A stretch of 64,000 nt of DNA. Source: Lepiota brunneoincarnata (lineage: Eukaryota > Basidiomycota > Agaricomycetes > Agaricales > Agaricaceae). The notes beneath the pieces were generated by a model, which saw only the letters and a list, made by a program, of their open reading frames with translations, was not told the DNA's origin and made no database searches. The first letter of the stretch is position 1, and the number at the start of each line of letters is the position of its first letter. Below are positions 11,697-23,757 of this stretch, in pieces. The stretch lies in NCBI GenBank assembly GCA_023014365.1, contig JAEBUN010000013.1, positions 124,001 through 188,000 of the forward strand. Direction: 5' to 3'. The translations under genes were made by a program, and so were the position numbers.

Positions 11697-14600
11697 ATGC
11701 ATCTCCGAGTCTTCACCCTCCAGACTACGGTAGCTGCCGTTGCGCTATCGCTCCTTCCCCTTACCTTTGCGAGCCCCATCGCTCCAGCAGGGGGCATCGT
11801 TCGAGCCCTCCGTCAATATACGCGTCCAACACGTAGACCAGGTGGCCGGTGTTTGGACTCTTTTCTTGTTCCGTGTCCCAGTCAGTCGGGATGCTGCCGT
11901 GAGTTTCTTCAACGCCGTTCACAGGTTCAGGCGATCCGTTGAGCTTGAGCTCCATATCCTGTAGGCCCCGAAGAGATATGTGTCCAAGATGATTATGGAG
12001 CAATATTTTGTCAGAATTACGCGGATGGCGGAGCTGGTGGTGGTAAGGGCGTGACATCTACTGAAATGCCTACTCTAACAGATTCTCCCTAGTCCCTGAA
12101 CCCATGGTTGCCGACACTCTATCCTTCGTCGCAGCGCCGTTGGTTCCCAGAGCCGAAGTTGCCATTGATCCGCCCCTTGGCGCAACGCTTCCAGCTGTGG
12201 GAGCCACCATCGCCGCCAATCCGTCCTTGCCTGCACCGGTTCCGGTTCCGGGGGCCACGGTCGCCATTAATCCGTCCCCTGAAACGACACCTCTGGATAC
12301 GGAAGCCACAACTGGCATTGATCAGACCTCTGGCACAGAAACTCTCGTCCCGGAAGCGACAGCACCTGTTGAGCCATCCTCTACCAGATCACTCCCAGCT
12401 TCGAGGGCCACGACCGTCATTGGTCCCTCCTCTCGAACGGCACCTTTGATTCCAGACGCGTCGGTCGCCATCGACTCACCCTCCATTAGACCACTTCCAG
12501 TTGCGGGAACCACCGTTGCTGTTAATCCGTCCTCTGTCCCCCCGCTTCCAGATCCTGAAGCCACGGATAATGTTAACTCATTCCCTGCCTCGCAGCTCCC
12601 GGTCTCCGGAGCCACCCGTAGTGCAAACCCACTGTCTGTTCCGCCGCTCTCACCTCCAGGAGCTACCCTTGGTGCCAATCCGCTTTCTATTCCACCTCTT
12701 CCAGCTTCCACGCCGGCTGCAGATCTACCCTCTGTCCCGCCTCTTTCGGCCCCGACTCCTACTGTCAATCTGCCGTCTGTCTCACCGCTATCAGCTCCCA
12801 CCCTCACCACCAATTTGCCCGCCGTCCCACCACTTTCGGCCCCCACGCTTGGTGGTGATCTGCCGTCTGTCCCACCACTCTCAGCTCCAAGCCTGACCAC
12901 CGATTTGCCTGCCATCCCACCGCTTTCGGCCCCCACGCTTGGTGGCAATCTACCGTCTATCCCAGCACTTCCGGTTCCGAACCTTACCACCAATTTGCCT
13001 GCCATCCCGTCGCTTTCGGCTCCCGCTCTTGGTGGTAATCTTCCGTCTGTTCCAGCACTTCCAGTTCCAAACTTGACCACCAATTTGCCTGCCATCCCAT
13101 CGCTTTCGGCTCCCACTCTGGGTGGTAATCTTCCTTCTGTTCCAGCACTTCCAGTTCCAAATTTGACCACCAATTTGCCTGCCATCCCATCGCTTTCTGC
13201 TCCCACTCTTGGTGGTAATCTTCCGTCTGTCCCAGCACTTCCAGTTCCGAACTTGACTACCGATTTGCCTGCCATCCCGTCACTTTCGACCCCTACTCTT
13301 GGTGGTAATCTTCCGTCTGTTCCAGCACTTCCAGTTCCAAACTTGACCACCAATTTGCCTGCCATCCCATCGCTTTCGGCTCCCACTCTGGGTGGTAATC
13401 TTCCGTCTGTCCCAGCACTTCCAGTTCCGAACTTGACCACCAATTTGCCTGCAATCCCGTCGCTTTCTGCTCCCACTCTTGGTGGTAATCTTCCGTCTGT
13501 TCCAGCACTTCCGATTCCAAACTTGACCACCAATTTGCCTGCCGTCCCATCGCTTTCGGCTCCCCACTCTGGGTGGTAATCTGCCGTCTGTCCCAGCACT
13601 TCCAGTTCCGAACTTGACCACCAATTTACCTGCCATCCCGTCACTTTCTACCCCCACTCTTGGTGGTGATCTGCCGTCTGTCCCACCACTCCCGGTTCCT
13701 AACCTCACCTACTAATCTACCCTCTGTCCCATCACTTCCGGCTCCCAGTCTTACCCCCAATCTGCCATCCGTCCCACCGATCCCAACCTTACCACTAATC
13801 TACCCACTGCTCCTCCTCAAATTCCAGTATCCACCCTTCCTGTCCCTCCCGGGATCACAAGCCCCACTGTACCGGCTCCTACCGCAACCCAACCCGTGAT
13901 TCCTCTCCCTGCCACGACACCCCCGGTTCCCGAACCTACCAGCCCTGTCAATATATCCCCAGCTACGACTCTTCCAGCCCCTGAAACGATAGTCCCGGTT
14001 AACCCGCCCCCTGCTACAGTTCCTCCAGTCCCCGAGGCCACGAGTCCTGTTAATCCACCCCCTGCTGCCACTCCACAGGTTCCTGAGCCCACAAACCCAG
14101 CTGTGGTTCCGCCACCCCTGGTTCCCGAGGCCACGAGTCCCATTAATCCACCCCCTGCTACCAGTCCACAGGTTCCTGAGCCCACAAACCCAGCCGTGAT
14201 TCCGCCACCCCTGGTTCCCGAACCCACAAGCCCTGCCAATATACCCCCAGCCACGACTCTTCCTCCAGCCCCTGAAACGACAGGCCCAGTTATTCCCATC
14301 CCCCTGCTACGACTCCCCCAGTCCCCGAGGCCACGAACCCCACGAACCCACCCCCTGTTACGACTGCTCAGGTTCCCGGAACCACGATACCTACGAATCC
14401 TTCCCCACCACTGACCGGTAAGCTAACGCTTGTCTGATTGGTTTTCAATGGTAATTTGCTGACATCGAATTTACCCAGTCACTGGACCTCAGACAATAGC
14501 TGGCGCCTCCACGTTGGCTCCCGGGTCTACCGCCTCACCAACCCCTTCTCCTGGTAATAGCATTACAGCGCTTGGTGCCACTGATCCCCAGATCGCCTAC

Positions 14601-15159
14601 AGTGGTCCTGGCTGGACGACTGTCAACTCATCTTGTGCGGATAATGCGAGGCAAACCGATAACCCCGGGGATTCATTCTCTGTCATAATACCCTCTGGTA
14701 TGTTACCATTTTGCAAATCAAGGGTATCACAATGGCTAATACCAAAGTCGCATAGCTACGAGGATTTATCTTAACATGGACAGAAGTCCAGGCGTGTTGT
14801 ATGCTGTATATGTCAACAACCAGGTTTTCCAATCCCCTCTCAATCCCGAGGGAGAGATCTGTGTCAATAACCTAGTACCAGTTGATCCTGGTATCACATC
14901 AAACGTCAATCTCACTGTCGTAGTCTTGGGTGTACCTTTGAACCGTAGGCGGCAAGCAGGCGGCTTTTCATGCAAACTGAATACAATCGAGTACGTCATC
15001 GCGCTCATATCGTTTGACCTTCTCTCTGACCAGTTTTTTTTTTTTAGGGCCGAGCATACACCTGGTGGCGGGGGTAGAAGCAATGGCGTGCGCCAACTAA
15101 GTCCATCATGGTTCGGACTAAGTGCTCTTCTCTTGGCTGGCTTTGGCCTTGTATATTGA
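11697..15159 (+). CDS. Secreted, GPI-anchored mucin-like Pro/Ser/Thr-repeat protein (copy A, frameshifted repeats)
   Basis: Likely cell-surface protein. Exon 1 (11697-11898) gives a signal peptide ending near LTFASPIAP. It continues into exon 2 (11965-12042) as a six-cysteine module: CLDSFLVPC, SGCCRPEEICVQDD, AIFCQ. Exon 3 (from 12093) is a long Pro/Ser/Thr domain with 15-residue repeats such as NLPSVPALPVPNLTT and NLPAIPSLSAPTLGG. Exons 4-6 (14479-14697, 14756-14990, 15048-15159) encode a conserved tail with NSSCADNARQTDN and NNQVFQSPLNPEGEICVNN. It ends in a hydrophobic segment (SPSWFGLSALLLAGFGLVY, stop at 15157) typical of a GPI-anchor signal. All introns have GT-AG ends and 50-66 bp. 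Single-base shifts break the repeat frame near 13563 (extra C), 13710, 13790 and 14295, so this is either a recent pseudogene or a site of homopolymer errors. Copy B at 26553-29522 is its duplicate. Confidence 0.7.
12720..13760 (+). repeat. 45-bp coding tandem repeats (90-bp higher-order unit), copy A
   Basis: Each 45-bp unit encodes 15 residues of the form (N/D)LP-x-xP-x-L-x-x-P-x-L-(TT/GG). Two alternating types (ending LTT and LGG) form a 90-bp unit, visible as the same text recurring every line and a half. Units in the middle (about 13050-13560) are nearly identical to each other, suggesting recent expansion by unequal exchange or slippage. The block lies inside exon 3 of the mucin-like gene. 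Confidence 0.9.
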
Positions 15160-15691
15160 TGATATTGTCACGATATTAAAAATTTTCCTTGTTTGTCTAG
15201 TTCTTAGAGTGTATCCTTACATTCCAACGATATTGACGTCTGACTGAGCCATCGTTACTGGCTACATCCTGTGAGATTGGTTGTGTCTTCTATTTCTAGT
15301 AGTAGCGCCTATAAAAGCAAGTGGACGCTGGTCACCCGTATGGGTTACGATCAAAGTCACAGCGTAAATCGATATGCACGATCTCTGTGTAGAGGGGATA
15401 AGTTCCCATCACAATGTCACCACACGTCACGTTGTATACTGGTTATACATCAAGGTACCCAAAAGCCGAAGATCCCTTAGAAAAAATCTTCAGATCAACA
15501 AATGACAAATATTCCCACTCTCCTACACCGTGAGGACAAGCGTCGGCTAGACGCCCGCGATTCTCATGTCTGTCGAACGTCCCAACTAGACCCTTGATGA
15601 GTACCCGCAACCTGTCCGGGGGTCAAGGTAGCTTTCCCAAAGTTGTGATCACCGGTGTCGATCAAGTGTTTGTGCTAACAGGTTCACAAGC
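15160..15691. other. Intergenic between two convergent genes, copy A
   Basis: This is the 3' flank of the mucin-like gene and of the minus-strand membrane gene. Position about 15180-15190 is the empty site for the DIRS-like element of copy B: copy A runs straight from the GTCACGATATTAA stretch into GTTTGTCTAGTTCTT, whereas copy B has about 5.4 kb between the two. Confidence 0.6.
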
Positions 15692-17683
15692 TCATCCCGT
15701 TGCTCGGATGAAATCTTCTCGCTCGGCTCGATGTACAACTTCCCTCCAGTGCACGGTGTGTACCAAACCGTAAATCGAAACCGGCTTTCGTCCTGAGGTT
15801 GAAGCGGTTTTAGGTCATTCAATTGAACGAGATAAGAGAACAGCCAACTCACCGAAGAGAACCAATACCAATGAAGAGCCGAAAATCACTGCAAACACAC
15901 CATTTAATAACGTCCAGATACCACCAAGTGCCTGCGAGGCCGTCCAAGGTTGAGCGTCCATCATTCTCCCGGTCAATTTTTCCCATCAAGTGAATACCGA
16001 AATTCACTTCGAATGATCCAACAGTATTCGTTGTTATTCACGGGCGCTTGAGAACTCGGGAGTGGAGAAATTGCTTTTACGAAAGCGAACGCGGTGGTCT
16101 AGTAGCACAGTCATTCAGCAAAACTGGCCTGTCAGGGATCGAAAGAGAGGACCAACCTTCCATGGCACACCTACAGTTGCCAGAGGACGATTTGCTAGCT
16201 TTTCCATGAATGATAACTCGCCAAAGACATTTAGACGAGACCCTGGGAGAACGAGGACGGGCTGGTGTGTTTTCCCAGATGATTCTTGCGGAGTCTGCGA
16301 AGCCGATGTAAACTTGGAGTGGAAACTGAGGAGGCCACTGTGCAGGTGACAGGTTCGAGGCTGCGAGTGCAGTCGAGAAATCGAACGAAATGTCCAGGCT
16401 CGGGAATACCGATGAGTTGAAAACCACCGGTTTCGTTCAGTACCTTGTTAACGTCTAAAAAGAGAGAATCCATAGGACATAAAGCCGTAGGGAAACCTTG
16501 GGTGGGGTCGAAAGTACAGTCAAGGGTAGCTAGTTGAGTATCACCGATTAGCTTCTAATCAAGAGCAGTTATATTGGAGCTCACTGGTATCCCTCCTGAA
16601 CGGTGATTGCCATCTCACAAGTTGGACGGTCAAAGAACGCTCTACAGCAAAAGCGGTGATGTTCGTGAAGGGACTCCCCTGGTCCTGAGTACGTTGGATG
16701 AATCCGATCTTATACCCGCGCACGATGGTAGATACTCGAACTCACAAATACGACATAAAACGAATCGAAACGGATGGATGGTATGATGAAAGACAAATCC
16801 CGTATATCAGTGAAGGTTTGAACCTCCACTCCGTTATACCGCACTGCGGAAGGAGTTATGATTGCGAGATAAAGGGCGAGGAGCATGATGATGAAGGACA
16901 GGGCTAGAGCAGACACTCCACGGACGCCTCGAATGAATTGATTGTCGGAACTGGAAAATGGTGAGAGAATAGGAGAAAAGCTATGGTGGAGTACACACCT
17001 GAATCGTCTTTTAAATGCTTGATTCCCCACCAAAATGCTCCATCCTGGTTCAGAATCACTTCGCAAGCATGTATAGGGCTTCCAAGCGTTTTTTCCACGA
17101 TTTATCAGCAGATCCAAGCAGACCAAAAAGAGGGACGCAAGGGTCAAGATGAAGAGCGCAAAGAAAGAGACATAATACACTGGGCGGGCATTAGCGAACT
17201 CTGCCGCGTTGAAAAAGAAACTGGAAATTTTAGTAATGTAGATAACTACACGACGCAAAAAATCAGGGAGTACTCGAGGGTGTAAGCGAAAAGACATACA
17301 TATTGCAACCTGCGCGAACAACCAAAGCAGCTCGAAGATTGTCTTCCACCTGCGAAAATGCATAGGAACCAGCCTAACACGTATTCCTGATGACTCGGCT
17401 ATGTAAAACAAAAATGATTACCACACTCACTTTACAACCTGACCGACCAAGACCAAGAGGGGAAATCCGCTGCGAACTGGAGGAATGTGGAGCTTAGACA
17501 CAGCACAGTAATCACCTAGCGAATCGGAGAGGACATACGAGCCGCCAACTTGAGATTCCAAATGTGGCCCTGGAGTAGGTCAAGGTTGGCAACGATCAAG
17601 CATAGTAGAGCACAAATGATTGTCGTTCGCAGTAAAAGCCTTCCGGTGCGGGTGAGAAGAACTTTGATGGGTGAGGAATCCAT
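15692..17683 (-). CDS. Uncharacterised Agaricomycete multi-pass membrane protein, copy A
   Basis: Minus-strand gene with several hydrophobic exons. I place the start at 17683 (a CCCATGG context), followed by a charged stretch and a first helix, LLLRTTIICALLCLIVANL. A second strong membrane segment is YYVSFFALFILTLASLFLVC (about 17150-17200) and a third is ALALSFIIMLLALYLAIITP (about 16850). The C-terminal part contains GGIWTLLNGVFAVIFGSS followed, after a short intron, by GRKPVSIYGLVHTVH and a stop at 15692-15694. That end pattern is familiar from uncharacterised membrane proteins of mushrooms; no function is known to me. The central exon boundaries are not settled, and a one-base difference from copy B just before GGIWTLL suggests a frameshift. 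The duplicate is at 35453-37444. Confidence 0.5.
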
Positions 17684-18488
17684 GGGGGAAGGGAGTGGTT
17701 CTTCTATCGCGGCTTCTGGAGGTATATGTATCCCAGAAATGTGACGCCGGACTCATATAGTTGGGACGACCAGTTTACGTTCGAGCGCTAAAAACACAGT
17801 TCCCTGGAATTCATACTTTGCGGCTGTACCACTGACACCCCAAATGTTCGACTGTTAAATAAAGAGGGTAGACTTCCAACCGGGGAACACGCATATCAGG
17901 GCATGGAACCCAACAGGATCTAGAAGTTCGAAGTTCTTAGGCGCAGCGCCACATGAACACGGAACTGTCTCGCTAATAAGGCATGAATGCACCCAAGTCG
18001 TGCTTCGCATCAGAACAAACAAGCTACACGCACTGGATTGAGACAGCCCATTTGACATGTGGCAGGAAAGGGAGATTGGAAGTTGATACGACCTCGGATG
18101 CCAGGATCCCGGTAGGAAACTTGTGTCATGACAGAAATAGGCAATCCCCTCTTATCGCCCTTGCATCTTCCACTGATTGAGATGGATAGGGCCTCTGTCA
18201 ATGGATCATGGCTCGACGACTTTCGGATGACTTCTAGCGCCGTAAGTGGGGTCACTACTATAAGAAGGCAAGCCCTTTGAAGACGCGCTTATGTTTACAA
18301 TGGGTAACAGGACTCTTTCTCGCGAGGTTGGAGGCAGGAAGGAGGCGCACGCACGAACGCTCATGCTGACGGCATCACCTACCCCATCAGCGGAGTTGGA
18401 AATCCTCGCCATCCCCAGCCTCGGTAATCGCCGGCATATATATGTATTGCAAGTATCTTATCACTAACCCCTCGAATCGTTTTCTCCT
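17684..18488. other. Intergenic, copy A
   Basis: No gene seen. Conserved with 37445-38235 of copy B. At about 18486-18496 copy A passes directly from this flank into the broken NACHT gene, while copy B has about 4.5 kb between the matching points. Confidence 0.45.
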
Positions 18489-19329
18489 TCACTCATTGGA
18501 TCCGCGAGTGCAGAAATCGTGAGTACGTTTGAGCGCCCTTATAACTGTCTCCAGCCTTCTCTCGGGGTTGGCGTATTTCGAGTCTCCAATGAATTTGATC
18601 AACGTCTCCACAAAGATGAAGAGGCCCGACGCCGCAAGCGCGACTGTACTGATACATTCCTCCGGCGGCCAAGGATCTGCCACGAGATTGTCCCGTTATT
18701 CTGCGCGGATCCTAGTTCAAACTCTCACAGAGGTACAGAGCAACATCTTTAGTCGATTTCTCGCTATTGATCGGCAGCTCCTCCGTCCAGCAATAAATCG
18801 GGTCATGAGCGCTCCCAAATAAAGACTTCAAGTGAGATTCTGGACGACTACAAATCATTCACGGAATTGGCAGCCTGGCGTTGGGGATTACAGCTCCCTT
18901 AACCAACTTCTCAAGCTCGCGTTGCTCTGCCCCCCCTTCACACTCGTCCAGTCCATCCAATATAATTAACGATTTCTTCTTCGGCTTAATCATTGCGAGC
19001 AGTTCCATAATTAATTTCCTGAATTGAATCTGTCGCGTCTTCTCAACGGCAGGGGTCGTCAGCCAGTTGTTTCCCCACAAACACCTTGGATTCCGGGATT
19101 TGTATGGTAATATGGTATGCTCGAGTCGGAATGACGCGATCAGGGTTGTTGCGTTCGTTGGGTCTTGAGAAGAAGAAAGTTGCTCCAAGGTACCCCTTCT
19201 CCTGGAAATACTCCCCACCAATGGTCTGTGCGGACTGCAGACTCGCCAACGCCAGCGGGGCCATGTAACCACATCATGTCTCGTTCCCTCTGTTCGTTGT
19301 CCAACCATTCTTGCGTTGATCAGCGTCAT
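18489..19329 (-). pseudogene. NACHT/STAND-type NTPase relic, copy A (N-terminal half)
   Basis: Remnant of a fungal NACHT NTPase (NLR-like). Read on the minus strand, it shows in order MWLHGPAGVGES, GYLGATFFFSRPNERN, an LIILDGLDECEGG Walker B stretch, GAVIPNARLPIP with an SRPESHLKSLF remnant, and WPPEECISTVALAASGLF. Such proteins use a P-loop to bind nucleotide; in fungi they are linked to self/non-self recognition and cell death. The Walker A motif should read GxxGxGK(S/T), but the lysine codon is GAG (Glu, near 19245). The frame shifts just after it and again between Walker B and SRPE, and the gene ends at the deletion junction near 18490. It cannot be functional as it stands. The 3' half survives only in copy B (42.1-43.2 kb). 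Confidence 0.7.
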
Positions 19330-21000
19330 ACGAGTACCATGATAACATTTTGGCGGGGAATATGGAGCGGCGGAGTCCAGCCCCGCTCCTAGTGTAATGC
19401 CCTCCCTAAGGCTGCCGAGGAACTAGAATGCACAGGTAAGATTCTCTATGGTTATCACATGAATCATGAAGTTGTTACTTGTTCCGTTTTCTATGTCCTG
19501 GATGATGACTTGCGAACCACCGATCATGAGTGGGGTTTTTCACCACGAAATTGCTCGCGTTATTGAACATCTCAATCGACTCGCCCCCTCAGAAGCTCGC
19601 CCTCAGCACAAATGGTCGGAGTTGCAGCTTCGTAGATCGAGGATTCATGGAGGCACAATCCGCAGAAAGCGAGGCAACGACGATCATGGTCACGACAAAG
19701 GCCGAGAGGATCCAGGAAAAAACATGCTTACGGTTCGTTTGGCGGTAGCTAGGCCATGACTGGAGATGGGCAAGTTTATCCGACAAATAAGGCAGCTACA
19801 GCCGATAATATTGCGGCAGTGACGATATGGGGTGATGCGTATGAGGGGAAGGGGAATTGCAGAGGAGTTGGTGAGCTGTGTGCGGGGGTGTATGATGGCG
19901 TGGTGACCCAAAGCATCTGCGGGATCGATAAGAGCGATAGCCTGCTGCCAGAAGAGATGTGCTTCCACTGTAGGAATGGGTGAACATGCGACGTCATAGC
20001 GATAAGGATGCATGGCGTCAATCAAGCAACTCGCCGTCGGACAGCCAGGACTTACAAGCAAGACCCAACTGGAAACATATGGGCATGAGGTTGCGTTCGA
20101 GGTCAAGGGCATCGCGTAGGGCTGCAGTCTGAAGGAGATTGATACCACAGGGGTGTGTTCATGCGGTGACGAGTTTAAGAGAACATATGAAGGAAGAAAG
20201 CTAACCGACCTCCGGATCAACTGAAGCACGTGTCCCGTATATCGGAAGTGAAATCCTGATTTGATCCATGACTTACCAGGAGGCACAAAAAAATGCATAC
20301 TGTGCACGGCCTGCGTGAGTGCTGCAAGGACTGCCCATATCTGTCTGTTTTCACGACTACTCAATCTTCATCATTTATCGAAACGACAAGTGCCTTACAT
20401 CGGAAATCATATCGGGCTGAAAATACCGAGGTGGTTGTCCATCCTCGCGAAGTCCTGAATATGCGACTAGTAGACACGAATGCCAGTTACGAATATTGAC
20501 AACAGCGTGAAACACAGGGAGATGCCTGGTAAGCCTTCGTTAGTACAGTCTATGAAAGTCAAAGCAGGGACTGTGGAGGATACCTTGTGCAACAGTTTGA
20601 ATATGGTGGGGGTTCATGACGGAGTGACTCGTTTTATCTGGTTACTCTCACTTGTAAAGATATGGCGCGCAACCATGTAAGAGACGTATACCGGACGCAG
20701 GAGTTTTTTCTAGCGCCAAAATTTCCTATTCATAGATTTAGCCCTGAAGAACTGCGACATGTCGCCTGGACTGTTATGCAATATACAAACATTAGCAATC
20801 ATCCACCCAGGATCATATTCTGCACGTCGAAGTACTCTAAACGCCCTGCGAAACGATGAGCTCCGGACACCGACAGACGACCGGCGAAGATACACCAGCT
20901 ACTGCCAGCCCTCAATATTATTTCCTAGACTGAAGGTCAATGGGCAGGGCCTTTGCTGGGCCACGCAAATATAACCACCACCCCCACACTCATCCAACAA
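19330..21000. other. Region unique or diverged in copy A, possible membrane-gene remnant
   Basis: Most of 19.33-20.5 kb has no counterpart in copy B, which lost it. The minus strand shows hydrophobic pieces such as QIWAVLAALTQAVHSM (near 20320) and FSWILSAFVVTMIVVASL (near 19700), but I could not join them into one protein through plausible introns. From 20.56 kb the sequence again parallels copy B (43.5 kb onward). No gene is claimed. Confidence 0.35.
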
Positions 21001-23757
21001 GCTTAACCACTGCGCCTCCCACCAAATGAGACGGGGTCGGAGATTTTACGTGATGTGTTGCATCTCACCCGCCTCAGCCGTATGTACAATTTTGGGGAAC
21101 CCCCTCTTCTCGCGCTAGTCCTCAAGCGACCAACCACCAAAAAACAGGCCATTCACAATTGCCCTTTCCGCCATGCCTAGTCCATTATCTATGTCCTGGG
21201 ACACGACCGCTTAGACCGCCACCCAGCTGGTGGCAAGACCAAAATTCAAACTCCTTTCCTATCATTCTCCACCATTCTCCCCCATGGGCCGACCGCACCT
21301 CACCGTGTCGAATAACTCGCCATCCAACACCACCAACCCCAACAGTTGAACTCGAATATATCCCCCTCGGCGCGTCCAGTGGACGAGGCAAGCACACTCG
21401 GCCTTGGCCGCCATCGTGACTGGGTCGACGGCAGCGGCGCAACAGAGATTGAGGTGTGGGGCACGAAACACTGGCGGAAAAAAAGACTCAGCAATGTGAG
21501 TGATTTATTCTCCTCTTCAGAAACTCGGCCATGGCGTGCGTGTGTTCAAACACCTCCGCAGGACCCTCATGAACTGACCCTTGGAGGTCATGTCTAGTTC
21601 ATCACCATTAGCGTTGCTGTGTCGTCCAGCTCGATCTTACCCTCGAAACTACCATGGCATCCACTACGATTCCTCAATCATCCCTGATTCATACCCTCCT
21701 CCCTCGCTACGACGCCTCCACTCAAATCACCTCTCCCCCCCCGCAACCGAAGAGCAGCCCGCAAGCCCATCCAGCCATTCGATAAATGTAGTATTGGCCC
21801 TTCACACCCACCCTGGGTCGCCGAAGACAGAGATAATATGCATACCCCAATAGGCTGATCGAAGGGGTCCCACTTTAGAGGGCAAAGGCTCGACATTCCA
21901 CTTTGCGGTGATTGTATCAATAATATCTCCACTTATGTTCTGCTGATGTTCGTTCTATGAATACTAGGCTTTCCGGCCTATCCATGGAGCCGAGCCGTTC
22001 CTCAAGGGCCCTGCACGAGCTCGCCTTGGTGGCAGGGAAAGGCCACATAACCCCTCGTTGACAATCTAGAACATCTAGTTGCACACGTTCGAGCAATTGC
22101 CCATTATCACTATACTGGCGGGTCGCGCCAGTGGCCATAGCAGGGACAGTCCTCCGGTATGTAATCAACTACCATTGCATAAGGATGTTATCGAGCTAAT
22201 ACGACGAGAGTGCTAGCCAACCTCGTTCGGTACTCAGGACCCACCAAGATAGGGCAGGAGCCCACACTCAGCCTCATCCCTCGAGCCGTTCCACAACTGT
22301 GGCGGGGGAATTAGAGCAACACCAGTGTTGAGCGCCAGCGACGTGCTGCCGTACACCGCCAACTTTCAAGTTTTCCATCGTATGTGCCCTGGATCCCCCG
22401 TTCCTATGACGTCCCAAGCATACCTGGAGCGTGATCATTATGACTCTTATTTCCGGAGTGTGGAGATACGGACGGACAAGACCTTATGTCGAAATCTTGC
22501 CTCACGCACCCATGACACCAAGCGCTTCAAACAATCGACCTTAAGCGCCGATGACATACAACCACGCGCAATTTCATTTTTCCACTCGATGTAAGTCCCC
22601 TGCTGCACTCCAAACACATCAGAATAATAGCGGTTAATACTTTGAGCTCGGGAGGTAGCATATATGCGCGTATCAGCACCCCTTCTACGACTAGCGGTCA
22701 ATGGCTCATATTGACGTGGCAGGAAACAGATCGGGAAAATGCTTATTCCCATATCGCCTCAAGTACACAACGGTGCCCCTTCCGATATAGCAATCCGGAT
22801 AGTTCGCATTACCCCACCCCGGGCAGTGTGGGGGAGGGGGGAATATCGGGTGCCATCCAAGATAACCCAGCTACTGCTACAACCTTCACTGGTGCGGCCT
22901 CGTGAACCATCCATCACTAGGTACGGGACAAGTATGTCATGTCAAAACTGAATTCTAGGGGCCTTCAGGTATCGAGCTCACCTAAGTGCGTTATCTAGGG
23001 GTGGTTTGGATCCCGAGACCAACGCAGGACTGCCACCAGTGGCAAATAATATCATTCCGACTCTACGAGTATCCTCTACCATCAATTCAGAACCTCGGCA
23101 TCACTATCTTGGTGCGCCCCACCTCCTTGATATAACCATATATTCCTGGCAGCCTGACATTCCCAATTCATGGGAACCTGTAAGCTTTGCCTCCATCGAC
23201 TATCGCCCTCTTTGCGCATAACGGGGTTGGTCCAACAAGTCCCGATAGCAATGTGTTCTATTCAACATTCTTAGGCTACCGCCGCCCGTCACCATCGTCA
23301 CCGGTTACTCGAACCCAAATTCCTACTCAACCCTCTCCTTGTTTTCCATGGTCATCACGGCCCATGGAAATTCACTCAGTCATCATGAACATTTTGTCGC
23401 AGTATGTCATTTCTTGGAAAGATTGGCGGCACGTGTTTGGTTCAACATTCTCAGCCCACCATCGTCACCGGCTACTCGAACTCCAATCCAAACTCAAGCC
23501 CCTCCTTGTTTCCCATGGTCATCGCGTCCAATGGAGGTGCCACTAAGTATCAGCCAACGTCATGTCCCTTATCAATAGCAGTACCTTTGCGACAATGGAG
23601 ACGTTCCCATTTCTAGAATTGGTATACTAAACACTTCACGGTCAATGTCCTCAACGATGTATCCAAGTAACACGCCAAATGGCTCGATTTTTGGCTTCCC
23701 AAGTACTATGTCACAAGCGGTCAAGGAGCGTGTTGTTTATAGTTGTCTCGATTTGAG
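21001..23757. other. Gene-poor part of copy A
   Basis: Colinear with 44.68-47.50 kb of copy B. The short open frames are not shared between the two copies, and I see no domain, so it is probably non-coding. It contains one internal direct repeat (see separate entry). Confidence 0.45.
23261..23537 (+). repeat. Direct repeat of about 0.1 kb in copy A
   Basis: 23261-23368 and 23441-23537 share a TTCAACATTCT start, an ACCATCGTCACCGG core, a TACTCGAAC stretch, CCATGGTCATC, and a terminal (CC)CATGGA or CCAATGGA. The equivalent pair is present in copy B (about 46980-47090 and 47178-47270), so the repeat predates the large duplication. Confidence 0.65.

Larger units (their letters stand above)
9356..23757 (+). 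repeat. Segmental duplication, copy A
   Basis: This 14.4-kb stretch is colinear and same-strand with 24531-47498. Anchors seen by direct comparison include 10120-10260 with 24960-25100, the mucin-like gene 11697-15159 with 26553-29522, 15190-18480 with 34965-38235, 18500-18890 with 42755-43190, 20560-20720 with 43500-43690, and 20940-23757 with 44600-47498. In one 60-base comparison (14521-14580 against its partner in the 28.9-kb line) there are 4 differences, all transitions. Similarity starts abruptly inside the tail of family copy 2 and stops near 23757. Confidence 0.85.

Noticed and set aside
12322..13644. Long minus-strand open frame (440 codons) opposite the mucin-like repeats
   Set aside because: It is the antisense shadow of the coding tandem repeat; it has no signal, domain or intron logic, and the plus-strand gene has a coherent exon structure.
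12720..13760. Regularly spaced repeats considered as a CRISPR-like array
   Set aside because: Units are contiguous, in frame and coding (15 residues each) with no spacers, in a eukaryotic genome.
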